Shown: positions 24,802 to 39,269, counted from the stretch's first letter. The stretch: 64,000 bases of DNA from Colius striatus (GCF_028858725.1 NC_084759.1:87030944-87094943); one strand, 5' to 3'. Numbers and translations: made by a program. The notes: generated by a model from the letters alone, not told the origin.

Positions 24802-27800
24802 GTATCTCACTGCGATGGCAGGAATTCCTCACAGCTCCTTCTGCAGTGGAAACTAGAAGTGACTAAGAAAACAGGATAGTTTTAAAAGAACAGTTTCACC
24901 GAAACATAAGTTACTGTACCAGCTCTCATACGGACTTGAGAGGAAGGTGATGAGGAGAAGAGCTTAAAGTTTGCTGAACAGCACTGCTGCACAGGGCTTT
25001 CCAGTTAAAGTTTATGTAAATTGTGCAATAACTAATCTATGCAGCCATGATTTATGTCTTCCCTTTTAGTGTTTCTGTTGCCATTTGTTAGTCTCACTTA
25101 CCACAGTGTCTTTATCCAAGAAGGACCAAGAACATTTTGGAAAGCACAGCTTCCCATGAACTGGAACCCTGAGAATCATCAGGCTCTACACCACAAAAAT
25201 ACACCAATTTATTCTTATGTGTCATGTACTACAATATTATTTTTTTTTCAGTCCCCCCTCCCACTTTCTCATTGTCTTTGTGCGATAAAGAACAGCTTTG
25301 TTAAAGGCAGAAGAGTAAAGAGAGACCAGGGTCGTGTTTGAGAAATGACATTCATCCACTGCAAATAAAACAAAACCCATTCTCCCTGTGAGGGCCTTAC
25401 AAACAGGGAAATACTTTATAACTCAGATGGTGGACTTATTTTCAATTCTTTTGTACAGATCTGTTTTAGCAAACCAGTTTACTCTTCCAGCAGGGAAATA
25501 ATCTATAAATTAACCATATTGTCTTTTTGATGAGTTATAAGTTGTCTTTTATTGCCTACACAATGTATGTGGTTTTTAGTGTATGTTACACCTAAAATGT
25601 CTGAAGCATTTTATAAGCATGCCACATACTAGAGATTTCCCTACAAACTGGCAGATAAAAATATTGCTAAAGGCTAATTTTGGATGAGAATAAAACAAAA
25701 GAACTTCCAGGACTGCAGTGCATGTCCTGTGCTGTTACTGGTATCTAAGAGGTCCAAAATGCCTTGGAGCCATCTAAAGCTACAGTTTAACATTCTTGGG
25801 TTTGACATTCAGCTGGAGAGAGGCATAGAATCCTCAACTGGAAGTACTTCTCTGAAAAACAGAGCCAAAAAAGCAATTTAGGTGTTTGTATTTTCTGAAA
25901 AGATAAGAAGTTGTCATCCACTGTGAGTATCTAGTGTGCTGGTGGAAAGGACAAAAGGTAACAAGAGACACCAACAGCACTGCTGGCATTTATACAAAAG
26001 TTGCCTTCCATTATTACAGAACTACTCAGGATCTGATGCATTTAACTGGAAATTTCCTTAAAGTCAAAACAAGTTTAGTTACAGTTATCTCCTGCTTCTC
26101 CTGGAAACGTATTTTCTATCTCACTATTACAAATGCCAAGAAGCAATGACAAACTCCTGATACCTACAGAAATGGAAACACAGCCAGCAGCTCTAACTAA
26201 AGCAGTAACGAGGACAACAGAAAGACTAGCCAGAAAAGTGCACACGGGTACGCTCAGAACCACAACCAGGTACATGTCACCCCTTTTTCAGCTTTAGACA
26301 GACCCAAGAACAACCTGCAGCAGTGCCACATCTAACCACACCCACACAGGTTTTCCTTAATATGACGCATTATAGATGCAATGGCAATAATAGTACTTGC
26401 TCCTTAGATCAATGTTTTTGGTCAAGGCTCTCCAGACAAACCATTTTACCAAGGGGATGCAGGCACAGGCTAACTAGCTGCTTTAATGTCATTAAAAGAA
26501 ATGAGCAGTACAGAGCAGAAGCAAATTACCTGTTGGATGCCTTCACAAACAAACATCTGCATTAAGTCAGCCCTCTCTTTTTCTTACTACAGTAATGAGA
26601 AAGATCCTCCTTTGAGCTTCAAGTAGCCTTCTGCGGCACTCACATCCATTCCTTTCCCAGAAAAGTATGGGAAAGACCTTTTTATTATTTGTTGGGGTGT
26701 TCTTTTTATTTAAACATTTCACTAGCACTAACTCAGCACCAGGCATATTGTTTCTGGTATCTGCCTCTGGCCAGCTTAGAACAGTGAATGTCTATGAGCC
26801 AATATGTTTTTAATCTTCAAGAATAGCTGGTTAGAGGCATGTTAATTTTGGCATATTTTACTTACCAGTGATATAGCGTAACTAGAAAGCCACAATGGAT
26901 GGGACTCAAGACAGGCAACTTCAAGTCATTATTTAAAAGCGCATTGCCCTCAAGTTGACAGCTCTAAAGAAAAGTGTAATTGGCACGGGCTTAGAATCTA
27001 TGAGGCAGGAGTTGGAAGCAGCATCTCCTCACATCTGGCCAGTCAGCATCAGGAAGCCTGACAAAAGACCTCTGAGGAGCGCAAGATGGAGCACAGACTC
27101 CAGCAGGTTAAAACTCTCACGGTACAGCCTAAAAGTAGTCAGACTTTGCTAAGTGACTCATTGCCAGCCCACACTGGTTAAGTGTAGGCTTCGAGTAAAC
27201 CATGCAGCATGACAAGGCAATGCTGGAAAAGCCTGAATACATGACTGCTTTCAAACTGCAAGGCTATTCTTAGTAGATATACATACAACATGTCTAAATC
27301 CAATACCCTAAATGGCAATGGCGTTTCCTGAAAAGAAGAAGGCGGCGGCAAAAAGTAGGGAAGACCAAAACCAGGTATCTTCAATCACACTGCTCAAATT
27401 GTAAGAAAACCTCAATCTAGAGTCATGACAAGTTTTAAATTTTACACAACTGGTAAAAAAAGGGCTTCCTTCTTTAACACCACCACAGTAATTTCACAAT
27501 CTTCAAGACCAACTTTCCTTATAACACAAACTTCTAAATCATCCAAATTGCTTATGTGGACTGTTCTCAAACATGTCTGTTTTTACTCACTGCAAGATCT
27601 GCAGCAAAAGATAGCAGTAATATAAAACCTATTGTTATGTATTTTCCTGCAAAGCTGCAGAAGTTTCTTCTGTGCCTCCCTGAAAGGCACAGTTGCATGG
27701 CACAATTCAAAGACCATACAAATCAAAGACATATAGGTATTTTATATTTTAATATGTAGATTTTTTATTCACCAGTGTCAACCAAATGCAATCAAGCATC

Positions 27801-30800
27801 TTTATGATACACATCTTGCATACTTTGGTGGGGGGTGTCCCTTTAAAATAGCTCAGAATGACCCATTTCACAAGAAAAACCCAGAACAGGCATCATTTCA
27901 AGCATTTTCATTTCTTTTTGAGCTCTAGATACTGTGCAAAACTTGGTTTCTCTCAGCAGCTAAACTCCACTGATGTCATTTTTTCTCAGATAAAGACGTG
28001 GTTTCATTGAGTAAGCAAAAAACGTGAAGTTATAAAAATGTTATCTGCCCAAATGGCAAAAACCCTTGCCAAAAATGCCTAAGCTTGAGTTGTACGGACT
28101 GGCAGAGGCTCAGTGCTTCTGCACAGCTGGGGCTGTTTCCCTCTCTCAGCCTGTAATTTGCCCTGCGTGCTCCCATGAGGCGACAGAAGCTCTCCCAACT
28201 ACTGAGCTGATATTAAGAGAGCTGAAACCAGGGCAGTACGGACCTACAGAAGGCCATCTAAAAGAGACAGGACCATACATAGCAATAAAATGGGTCCCAC
28301 CCTCATTGCTTATTTCACACCAAATGGCACAAGAGGATGAAGGAAGACATCCTAGATACATTTCTGTGAGCCATGCCCTGGTTTGGCCTTGCCAGAAGGC
28401 TTCGCTCTCCCCAGAGGCTTGCAGCGGCTTGCTGTGAGATCACACGAGAAGCCACCATATTATTTGCACCCAGGGGCAGTCAGGAAACATGGGCACCTTG
28501 CCTGAAAGGCAAGAGACAAGTTAAAAAATTCAAGCAGGAGAGTAGAAAAGAGTTGAAAACTGCTGCCTGGGTGAGAGAAGAGGGTGTTTCCAGCAATGCA
28601 AAACATGAACGAGAGTAGGTTTGGGAGAACGCCATTTTGGAAATCTCTCCTGTACTGCAGAAACGCTTGGGAATCCCAGCCAGGCCTCAGACCTGGGCCC
28701 TACTGCGCTAGCACCTGAACAAACAGGGACAGAGGCAAGGGATCCTGCCCAAGGTCTTACACGCCAAGAGTCAGGCAGCAGGGATGGATAGAAGGAAGCC
28801 CAGGACAGCTAGGGAGTCCAATCCCATCGGCAAAAAGAGGCCACATTTGTCTAATGTTTCCTGGGGGGAAAGCACAACTCCCAAAACTAGCAACAACAAA
28901 GAAAAGATGTTGTTGGGAAGGATATGAAGGAACATGAAGTAGCTGCTTTTGCAAGGCAGCATTGAATCTGCTAAGCACTAGAGAAGAAAGCACAAACATA
29001 GCACTAAAAATAAAAATCAGGAGTTGATGATGAAGGCCAGACAGCCAAACGAGGCAACTGTCACACAGCTGGTCCAGTAACTTCTATATAGGAAACAAGT
29101 AAAAATCCATGAGCAACACTTTCTTCTCAAACAAGCTTTTTAATAGAAAAGTTTCATTTTAGCAGTAGTGCAACACTGAGGTATTTTGACAAATTTACCT
29201 TGGGATGACAGTAGCAGACTCTTAATATGCTCCCATGCTAAACCCATTCTGCATCCATCTTCACAGAGCTGAAAAGGGGGATGTAGTTTTAGATATTTCT
29301 CTTAGGGAAAATCCCTGCAGTTGCCAAGAAACACTAGTTATTGAGATAATGGTGGCTGGGGAAGGATTTCTTATCATCTTGATGTTGCACTTGATGGAAA
29401 TTTACAGTTCATGTAACTACTACTACCACATTTTTATACATTCTGTACGTGGCAAAATCACCATTTATTTCCTCAAGCACAACAAAATCTTGTCAAAATT
29501 GCTCAGGCAAACCTAAGGAAGATATTGGATATGTATTAACTAGGGGAAATTTAATTTCTTTCCATATGTCTCCCAAGAAATATAAAAATCCTTTCTCTCT
29601 TCATGTAAAGATACATCAAATGACAAGTTGAAGTGGTTTCAAACTTTGGCACAGCTCTCAAGTGGCTATTTCAAGTTAGAGGAAAGATCAGAATTGTTAT
29701 ATTTAAAACCTGTAATTTGGAGCCACTTTCAAGGTACTGCAGCATAAATTTTTAGTTTGAACAACCTTAACAGTGCTCCTTTAAATATAATAAATACTTA
29801 GAAACAGTGGCAGAGAAGTGTCAGCCAGCTAGTCATGTCCTGAACTGTTCGTTTACTGTGCTAAAAAAATGCAAGTGAATGCCTTGTGAAAACTGTACAC
29901 CATAATTTTAACATATAACTTGAAACAGCAAATTAAAAAAAACCTCACATCACTAAAATAAAAACAAACAAAAAACTCCCAACCAACAAACACAGCCATT
30001 TCAGAAGCAGAAAAATTATTAGAGAAATAAGTATTTTGTTACCCCAGTTGTGTAAAAAAATATTTGAACTTTCAGAAGCTTCACAGACGTATCATGAAGG
30101 ACACATAGAATGACAATATTTAATTACAGTCTGTATTATCACACAGTACACATTATAATTTCTTATTTCTTGCAAATGGTGTTCTTCATACACACTCTGG
30201 TCTTCATCAATTATGGTTTATTCACAGTGCATTAAGACAAATGACACTGTGGTTTGAACTCCGTGCCTACCTCCAAAATCCATTCATCCTGTAAATCAGT
30301 GGGCAGCAGTATCTAGGCAGCACACTTTCTACAGAGGCATCTCCAATGGAGAAAAGCAACGAAGAGCATGTAAGTCCATGCAACTCTCCTACAGTTATAC
30401 ATATCATACATGTAAGGAGTTTGAATTTTCAACCCAGGGGCTTATTCAGCTGACTGCTGATACAACAGCAAGCCATCTCCTTACCTGTATCTTCATCAGG
30501 AATAAATTTGACCCCATTGATACTCATCCCACTCCTATCCACAATGGGAGAAAACCAAAACCAAATGTATCTCAGTAATGCTCCTGTTTATTTACAACGT
30601 CTGGGCTCAACTGTCTGAGAAATGAGGAGACTACAGTAAAACACACGTTAACATTACCAAATTGTTTTAAGAACTGATGTTTTTGATATTCCAAGTTATA
30701 TGCTCCACTTGTACTTAGACTGCAAGCAATTTGAGGGTAGCCATTGCCTTTCTGTTCTGTGCCTAGCCAGCATTCACAGCACCTAGGTCTGTGTCCACCA

Positions 30801-33800
30801 TGAGCTCCTTGTCAGCACCCTCAGCTTTAGGGGATCAGTGCACAGAGAACTAAGCACACAAATGTATCCTATATGTACATTTGCACAAACTGTCACCCAA
30901 GATTAATACACAGACAGCAAGCTGTATTACAAAAAAAAAAAAAAGCCACAACAAATTAACAATAATAACAAAAAGTCCTGAGCTCACACAAGGGGCCCCA
31001 CCCTTGGCAGTGTGGAACACCAGCTGATTAGGGGCTTGGAGACTGTTTCTTGACTGTTGCAGCTTGGTCTGATGGATAGGAACTAAGAGGGAAAAGAAGT
31101 TATCAGTTGCAAGGCCAGATTTTCTTAAAGCCTACCACATGACTCTAAGCAATTCTATTTAAATATTTACTTCCTTCAGTTTTGCCCCCCTCTCCTTTGT
31201 CTATTTACCCAATAAACTCAATCAGGCAAGGACTGCCTCTCTCTGAACAGCTGGAGCACTGAGAAGTCTCACCCGCAGAGGCACTCCTTGCTCTACAGTG
31301 CAACTTTGACAAGGGTTATCCTCTCCACAACCAGCCACACTTCCATCTACTCACATTTAATCCAAACATACGGCTATGTTTCCAAGCACACTAAACATAC
31401 AGATCGTTTTTCATTTAATGAATTTTCATACTGGTTTTGAAAATAGTTCTATAGTATTACTTAGTCCTTACTATTACATACTACTACACTATGTACAGTA
31501 TTACATAGTCCTTAAGTGATTGTAATGGCATGTCTCTCAAGGTTCACAGTTCCTTCACACCAATACCATGGTTCCAACACAGTTTCTTTTTTTATGCAGT
31601 ATAACCAGTTTCCATTAATTCTGTCACAGCCTAGCTTTCCTTTCCACTATCTACTAAAAGTATAAAGGCAAGAGTACAACAGTCTTATACCATGTAGTGC
31701 CACTTGATTTCAGCTCCCATGTACCCAAAACGCAAAAAAAGTTAATTTTGTATGTTTATATGTGTGTGTACAGCTGTACCCTCACCCAGTATACTGGAGT
31801 GTTTTTTCACAGCTAAAAAGAAATGTTTCAATATTGTTTTAACTTCCAAAAGGTGCATCTCTAAAATATTCTTGAAGAGCAAACTGACTTTTCTCTGAGT
31901 AGTGCCATCAGAGAGATTTCAGCAGTACACCATGGGCTTTGAATAGAACAACGTAAAAAGACCATGGGCATCCTTTCAAGCTTTTAAACTGCAGTTACAG
32001 GTAATATAGCACCTGCTTCAAATGCTTTCAAGTATTTTAACAAGTATTCAAGTATTTTTCAGTCACCTTCCAAATGCCAAGGAGACAGTAAATTCAATGA
32101 CGTTTTCACAGAGATAATATTGTCTTGATTTTTACTGCCCATCATCAAATATTGATCACAGAATTTTTACGGCATGTAAATTAGTTCTGTTTAGAGTGGT
32201 GTTCACCATAGTCTTTGGGTTATGGAGCACAAATGTTCTACACTAAAAAGTTCAGAGTTATTAAATTATGAACGAAAGACCTACTTACACTATTTCTGTT
32301 ATCTAGATAACAACTCACTACTGAAAATAAGCATTTTGTATGAATCCAAAATAGACTGTTCTGCTTTGTCTACAAAATAGTTGTGTCAACTTCCTGACAA
32401 CAGTTCACTAAAGTACATAAAAAGTCTATTTTCGTTTACTTAATGGCATTCTGTACCTAATGTGCACAGTTACATACCAACACAATACCACCAAAGAAGA
32501 TATCAATTTACAGTTTCAACAGACTTCATGCTGAGATTTTAAAAGATACCACATTTTCTCTATTAAAAATCAACCAAACAAAAGAAAAAATGTACTTTCA
32601 AATAAGTGAAAGCAGCAACAAGCAGGCTATTGTGCAGCCAACTTGAAGATTATGTGCAAAAATTGTATTTTTCAGATTGCAGAAGTTAAATTTGGCCTTT
32701 TAGGAAGGAAGAGAAGGACAGGATATTAGCATCCTCTGCAAACTAACTGAAGAGTAACATTCGCATGAACCTCAAAGTACAGTGGTCAGTCATCTTTCTA
32801 AGTAAATACAGAGAATTTGGCAGTACAATAGTCCTTAGAGAAATGCCAGGACAGAAACTTCTGTTGTTTTTGTTGATTTAGCCACTGATGTGTCCAATAC
32901 CTTAGTGTTTTGTAAAGAAGAAGAATAAACGTGTGTTCCGGCATCTTTTGTGTTGGAAAGAAGCCACTTAAAGCAGGCCAACAAAAACATGAAAAGCTAA
33001 CTTCAACTTACAAATACCATCATTATGCCATTTTATGACAGTAGGCAGAACTATAGCTTATGTAGGGATAGCTCCTGGATACAAAAAGTATGTATCACCA
33101 ACAGAGGTTCTCTGCATGCAGAGCTGTGAATTCTATCAGCCATCTTTCTCACCCGCTCATTGCCTCTCTTCACAGTCAACCCACTGTAAGACACCTCAGT
33201 TTGAAGCAATACCCATTGTCTTTGAAGGCTCTGTTCTGACCATTTGTAGGTATTTTCATTGACTACACCTGTTAAACCACCACAGCACGTCAGTTTACAC
33301 CAGCACTACTTACAGCTTCCACAAAGTCAGCAATATTTAACCTGACAAGATGCAGTTGCTTGAAAAGAACAGGCAGACATAGATGCTGATTTCCGTTTGC
33401 CATGGAAATAGGCCTAAAAATGAGCAAATTTCAAAGTTTGCTAAAGCAAATGCAAATAATTCGACATAAAATAGCATGAGGAAACTTTTTTTTTTTGAGT
33501 ACTCAAAGCACAAGAACCCAGACTGATTCACTCTTCCATTTTTCACATTGAAACTTCAGAGTAGCTTTCAAAATGTGCCATCACACAGTGGCAACAAAAG
33601 CTGGTGAAAAAATTGGTGCAAGATTTTTAAGTGCCAAGGTCTCAGTGCTAGGTCTGACAGATCTTCCCTTAACACCTAACAACATCACAGTCTCTGTCCT
33701 ACTAAAACAACTTTCAGCGGGTGTCTTCTCCTCTCTCAGACCGATGCAAGTTTACCAGGAGATGCAAACTGATGCTCAATGTGAAAATGCGACGGGCTAT

Positions 33801-33889
33801 CACCCATCTGCACCCTTTAAACCCAAAACACGTAAAACTTTGAACCGTGATTAATAACCCGGGACCCTCAACCGAGGATGAGGCTTCAG

Positions 33890-34990
33890 TTAAGCTGACG
33901 GTCGTCCCGGAATAGAGCCAAGGGAAGAAGAGGGAGGATGAGACAATGCGTTCCGAGCGGGGAGCGAGCACCGAGGGCCCCCCCTGGCCGCCCCTCCGGG
34001 TCCCTAGTCTCCTGGTCGGCCGCCCGCCTGCCCACCTCCCCAGGCTGCCGGGGCACCGTGGCGTTCCCCCGCCGTCCCCACCGCCGCCCCGGGTCGAGGC
34101 GCGGCCGCAGACGGGAGGAGGCAGCTCCGCCGCCTCGCTTCCCGCTCTCCCCCGCGCCCCCGGCCGCTGCCCTACCGCGGGGGGCCCCCCGGCCCCGATG
34201 CCCCCTTCTTTCGTTCCTTCCTTCCATCCTTCCCCTCCCTACCCTCGTACGCCAGGCTGGGGCAGGCGCCCAGGGCGAGCAGCACGGCGAGGCGCAGCCA
34301 GCAGCTCCCCATGCTGCGCTGCAGCAGCGGCGGCGGCGGCCTTCCCCGGCTGAGGGCTGCGCGGCAAAGGGGCAGGCGGAGGAGGAGGAGGAGTGGGACG
34401 GAGACATTCTCTGAGCGGGCTCCCGGGCGCCGCCGGAGACTCCACCTCCTGCCACCGCCGCTGCTGGGGCAGGCCGTCCGCCCCACCTCGCCCCGCCTCG
34501 CCTCGCCTCACGCCGGGACTGGCGGCGGCAGCTGGCGGGAAGGGCAGCGGGCGGGAAGGGCTTCGGCGAGGGGGAAGAACGTTACGAGTCCCCCATCCCC
34601 TCCGCGGGATTCCCTCCTCTGGGAATCGTCCGGCAGCGCCCCCCGGCCTGAGGCTGGGAGTTCGTCGCCGCGGTGTGTGCCCCGACCCGCTGTGCCTTCC
34701 CGACCGCAGTCCCGCCGTCAGCCGAGGCACTGAGCCGGCTGGGACAGTATTCCCTCCAAGGCCGTGAGGGAACCGGCCCTGCCCGCGCCCTCTCGCCTCT
34801 GCCAGCCTCGAAACTCAGCTTGAGAAGGGCGCGATGGGGAGAAGAGCTGTCTTGGCTCCAGTTCTTTCCCTGGCAAGCTGGGACCGTGCAGGGAAAGCAT
34901 GGCGCCTGCCGGCTCGCATCCCGTCCAAGGTGGCAGCGGTTGCCAGGGCAGTAGGCAAGAGTGCAGGGAAACGGACGGTACTTTTCAAGA
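33890..34990 (-). promoter_or_regulatory. SRPX: CpG-island promoter of SRPX
   Basis: Composition switches abruptly from AT-rich to very GC-rich with many CpG dinucleotides, centred on SRPX exon 1. This is the only such island in the window. No TATA box is evident between the start codon and about 34760, so a dispersed CpG-type promoter is likely. CGG/GCC and CAG-like short repeats lie just upstream of the ATG. An out-of-frame upstream ATG sits at 34406-34404, and an X-box-like inverted motif at 34939-34952. The exact transcription start cannot be placed from sequence. Long open frames on both strands here are by-products of the GC content. Confidence 0.85.
34243..34312 (-). CDS. SRPX: SRPX exon 1 coding part, signal peptide
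   Basis: The ATG at 34312-34310 has a strong start context (A at -3, G at +4). The 70 bp up to the donor GTAGGG at 34242 encode MGSCWLRLAVLLALGACPSL followed by AYE, plus one base of a shared Gly codon. This is a classical signal peptide: a short n-region with one Arg, a Leu/Ala-rich core, and a small-residue cleavage site near ACPSLA. Phase 1 at the donor matches exon 2 exactly. Upstream the same frame stays open but has no in-frame ATG, so this start is preferred. The product enters the secretory pathway, in keeping with the cysteine-paired sushi domains that follow. Confidence 0.92.
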
Positions 34991-37900
34991 TGGACTGCGC
35001 AGGTTGCTCAGCAATTTGCAGAAAGCCAGCCCTGTGTGTGCAAAAATCATGAGTCAGATCCTCAAGTCAGGAGATTAAGGAAAATAAAATTGAAATATTC
35101 ACATTTCCCATGAAGTTTTTGAAATGCTAGAGTGTTGTGAGGTCACATTTTCAGGCTTTCTTCCATCAACCACAAAGACACAAGGCTTTCCCCCTCTGTT
35201 CCCCAGTTGCTCCTAGCCTATGGAAGAGAGGGCTTTAGGCAGAGCATCAAATGTTCCAATGCTTGTGATTTGACATCTGTCAGCACTGCAGCCTGGCTGC
35301 AGCTAAACTTGGATATTATTTTTCACTTTCCACCATTAGAGGTAGCATCTAATGTGGACTTTAAACTGCTCAAGGTGCAGGAAAGCACTGGCCCCAGCTA
35401 GTGTGCTGCCTGTGAAGACTTTGCATGCTGGGGCATTAAGGAGGGGAGACCCCAAGAAAGTTCCTAGGATCCTACCAGTATGCATCAAAGCACAGACAAA
35501 TGAGGAAATACTGTGTAGTAAGTAAAAGGAATATATTTCTCTTAAAATAAGGGACACCCAATTTTCAGAGGGAGGAGAGTCTTCTGAAGGGAAAGTATTA
35601 GTTTGGAAACTGAATAGGAAAAGGCACCAATTTTGCCTAGCTTTGAGGCTGCTGGTACTCAAGTGGCCTAAGAAAGAAATGGGATCTTTCTGGTAATTAG
35701 AATAAAAATCTATGTGGGTGCTGCATCTAGGAGCTTTCTCCAAAATGTTTTCTTCTCACAGGAATTTACATTTGGATTAGGAGTATACCTGAAGTATAGC
35801 TCCCCACTCAAATCCACTACGTTTGGTGTCTGAGACTGAAATGTGCACAGAAGTGAGGACACCTGCACACACAGGGCCAGGCTAGAGCTCCTCCTCAGTA
35901 AAATACCTTTATGGGTATAGGTAGGCACTGGGTCCTCAGCACCAACTCTTCCCCAAGTTGATCGTGGTCTGCCCAGTGCAGATGCAGCTTGTGTATGCAA
36001 GGCTTTGGTATTCAGTTTTAAACACCTTGGTATTTATTTTTGAAAAGTTGGTAACAAAAACTACATCTGAGCCATTGTAGTTTAACAGCCTGAGGAAAGT
36101 TTAGATTTCAATGTGAGGAGAGATTAAAAAGACTAACATTACTCTGAAAGCAGAAGGATGAGGAAAAATGAGTGCTTTAGGCTATTATTGTTGGCATAGA
36201 TATCATAGAAAATATCAAAGTGAAAGGTTAGAAATCTGTAATTAATAGTGATAATTTCTATGGCTTTTCTGTACTGCAGGGCTTTGGTAAAGGTTAAGCA
36301 CTTGAAGGTGCTGGAACAACAGAGATACCTGAAGCAGATCTCAATGCTTTCTCTTCGTGTATGTTCTTTCAGCTGTCCATTTCCAAAAACACTGGCCTTC
36401 ATTTAGATCATCTTCCTAAGAATATAAGGGCTATACTAGTACAATAGCATTGTACAGGAAACTGCTGTCAGCAGAAGTCTTAATATAGCTGCAGCTTCTC
36501 CATCAGCTGTCCAATAATGTTCAAACCATAGAGCTCGTAGCCCCTCTCTTGGGTAGCCTTTTCAAGCCACTGAGAACGGCATTGCCACCGTACAGAAACT
36601 CGGTGGTGTCTAGTTAGCCTCTGAGCATAAGAAGCTAAACCCTCAGTGGCAGGTACAATCAGTTAACTGCTGCTGTGGTGCTGAATTAGCACAGGCATGC
36701 ATCCCATTTGATTCACTGTAATCAACGAGTTTTTAAACCGCTTTTGTGTTGCTCCTGATTGTGTAGGTGTGAGCCCATCTGTTCAAACAGCTTAACCATG
36801 GTGAGTTTCAGACTGGTTTTACTGTGTCTTAGCTGTCAACTACATGGACTTCTGAAAAGCTGACTATGTGCATCGTGCATGAGCTTACCTGGGATGCTGA
36901 TTTTCCTCTCATCTGATCCTCGTGGTGTTCTAGCTGCCCTGAGAAAGGTGAGGGATGTAAGAGTTTACATAGTCTCTAAGTTACAGCTCAAATTTAGATG
37001 CAAGTGCGAGCATAACTTGGCAGTGTGAATGAGTCCTTCATGGACTGATTGAAATTAGCCTTGTAACACGCCAGTACTTACTGAGGTGTGCATTCATCCA
37101 GATGCAAGTTGGCTCTGGAGTTTCTCTGTGCAATGTAATCCTCACTCTGTGGCTTTCTTAGAATGACAGCTATGTGAAATCACCCAAAAGACTGGGGCAT
37201 GAAAGACAAGTTCAAGGCGTCTTTAAAAAACTCCTTTGCATTTGTAATACAAATCAGATTTTTGCAAAGTAATTTTCTGATGAGACTCTTTAATAGGAGA
37301 AAATATTTGGAAATAGGGATGTATTAAACAAAAGTCACATTTCTTGAATTTGAAAGCAGAGTACTGGTTACTTTTTCTTCACAGTTCAGCTTTTCATTTT
37401 CATAGAAAGAAAATCCAAATATTTAAGCTTGTGGTTATTTGCAGTTCCAGGCACTACTGGCATTACACAAAAAATAACCAGTGTGCTTTTCATTGTAGAT
37501 GAAAAGATTCACGGCTTTTGACTGTTCAGAGGAAAATGAAATGCAGACTCAGATTAAATGAAGAAAACTTTCAAACCTGAAATTATGCAGCAGTACAGGA
37601 TGAAAGTGAGTAAGAATGTCTTAGCTGAATAAACAGTAAGACCCAAGCAAAGCTAAGTGCTCCTGGAGACTTAGATTTCTTTCCGTTAAGCCAAGGAGTT
37701 AATTTAAACACATAATTTATCTTTCCTGATTTTTTTAATAGCAGTTCAGGAGGATAATTTTATTACTCTGTACCAGAATAGCTGCACATTAACTACAGTT
37801 ACAGTTATAATAATTAAGTACAGCTTTTGATGGAGGGGAGAAATTCATGAAGTACAATTTAAAATAATGTTTAACAATCCAATATATTTTTTTCTCCAAA

Positions 37901-39269
37901 TAGTACAAGAACAGTAATAATAATAGTAGTTGAAAAAACCCACATCAGACAACAACCCAGCTGTGTGTAATTAAGTTTTCAAAGCTGCAACTAAGATTCA
38001 ATTAATTGTGATAAGAGGATGACAAACTGGGGACCCAATCCAAGTGGCATTTTTTTTAGCCCAGTGAATAGCCTTCCTGAGTAAGAATGCTCTGATACTT
38101 GAAGTTACTCATGTAACTATCTGCAGAAATACAGTAATAAAATAATAATAATTTTAAAAATTCAATTCTCCTGTACAGTTCTTACAGTTCTTGAAACTTT
38201 TGAATAACTTTATTATGTTGTTTAGTAGCAACAACAGTTAAAATACTTATTTGTTGTTTAGTGTTTGCTGTTATCGGACCCTCCTTCCAGCAGCCGGTAA
38301 CTGCCAGCTCCTAGGGCCATCCCTCTGGATGTCAGACTGTTGCATATGAACTTTGCTAGGACACTGGTCCCTGTTAGCATCCCACTCTGGGGGCACTCTG
38401 GGTGCTCACAGGCTGCTTGGGATGTTTCTGAAGCTGTGACAAAGAGTCCAGGAGAGGGATACTGACACAGAAGCAAAGACTGGGACTGTCAGAGATAACA
38501 GGCAGGAAGATAAGCTGTGCTCTAGGCACTGCTGCGATGAGTAACTGGAGATGCTGAGGGGAAGAAAGGCAAAAAAGAGTTGGGGGAAGACATGCTCAGA
38601 AAGAGGCAGGTGGATCCATTTCATGTAGAGCACTATCTGGGGAATGATAGACAAAATTCCTCAGTCTTCCCATGCTGCTGCTGCTGTCAGCACATGCCTG
38701 TGAAACCCCACTGCCAGCACACGTACTTCAGTTCATGCAGAGTAGATGCTTCACTCACAAGGCATCTCCATTGCAGACAGCATGCCTGTCACTAAGAGAA
38801 AGCAGGATCTCCTAAGATGACACTAGAGGCCAGCCTACAAAAAGACATCACCAGCTAAAGATGTCAGAAGGATGTAGATCAATGAAAATTATTGTTCTAT
38901 AAACTTAAATAATGGAGAAAATGACCAAATAGCTTCTTTAAAAAAATCATCAGTTATATACTAATATTTTTCTTTCTTAAGTCAGACCTAAACTTAATTA
39001 CACACTCCATGACAAAAGTACAAAAGAATATACAGCCCTGGCTGTAGAAATAACATATTTAAGGGAAACAAGATTTTCTTCAGGGCAGCACTCTCTAATA
39101 ACGTGATATACCCCTAACACCTGCATCAGTGATATGAAGTCTCCTTGGGTCTTCCCAGTTCATGGGAGCCTCATGAACTCTCTTTCAGCAATGGCACAAA
39201 GGAGATGGCTAAACTAACATTCCCTCTGTTTCCCCACTATCAAAACCCTTGCTGTTGGGGCCTGGGCTA
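34991..39269. other. intergenic, upstream of SRPX
   Basis: AT-rich DNA between the SRPX promoter and the solo LTR. A locally GC-richer stretch at about 38260-38560 has no identity I can support. No gene, RNA or long repeat was recognised; reading frames are short and compositionally random. A distal promoter or enhancer for SRPX could lie here but nothing in the sequence singles one out. Confidence 0.7.

Larger units (their letters stand above)
10332..34242 (-). other. SRPX: SRPX intron 1
   Basis: A 23.9 kb first intron between the signal-peptide exon (donor GTAGGG at 34242) and exon 2. A long first intron is usual in this gene. It is AT-rich with low repeat load. Recognisable content is CR1 fragments at 11227-11510 and 14858-14904, a GC-rich island at about 12470-13010, a 17 bp tandem duplication at 17436-17469, and a CA microsatellite at 24769-24801. 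Two moderately GC-rich stretches, about 19100-19780 and 28060-28620, have no recognisable identity. Elsewhere I see nothing supportable; reading frames of 60-120 codons here look random in composition. Confidence 0.85.

Noticed and set aside
28066..28620. 123- and 81-codon plus-strand frames in a moderately GC-rich part of SRPX intron 1
   Set aside because: No recognisable domain, splice signal or repeat identity; the composition is compatible with chance.
33886..34767. Several 100-190 codon frames on both strands around SRPX exon 1
   Set aside because: High GC content suppresses stop codons. The frames are Arg/Pro/Ala-rich, and only the 70 bp signal-peptide segment matches SRPX and ends at a splice donor in phase.
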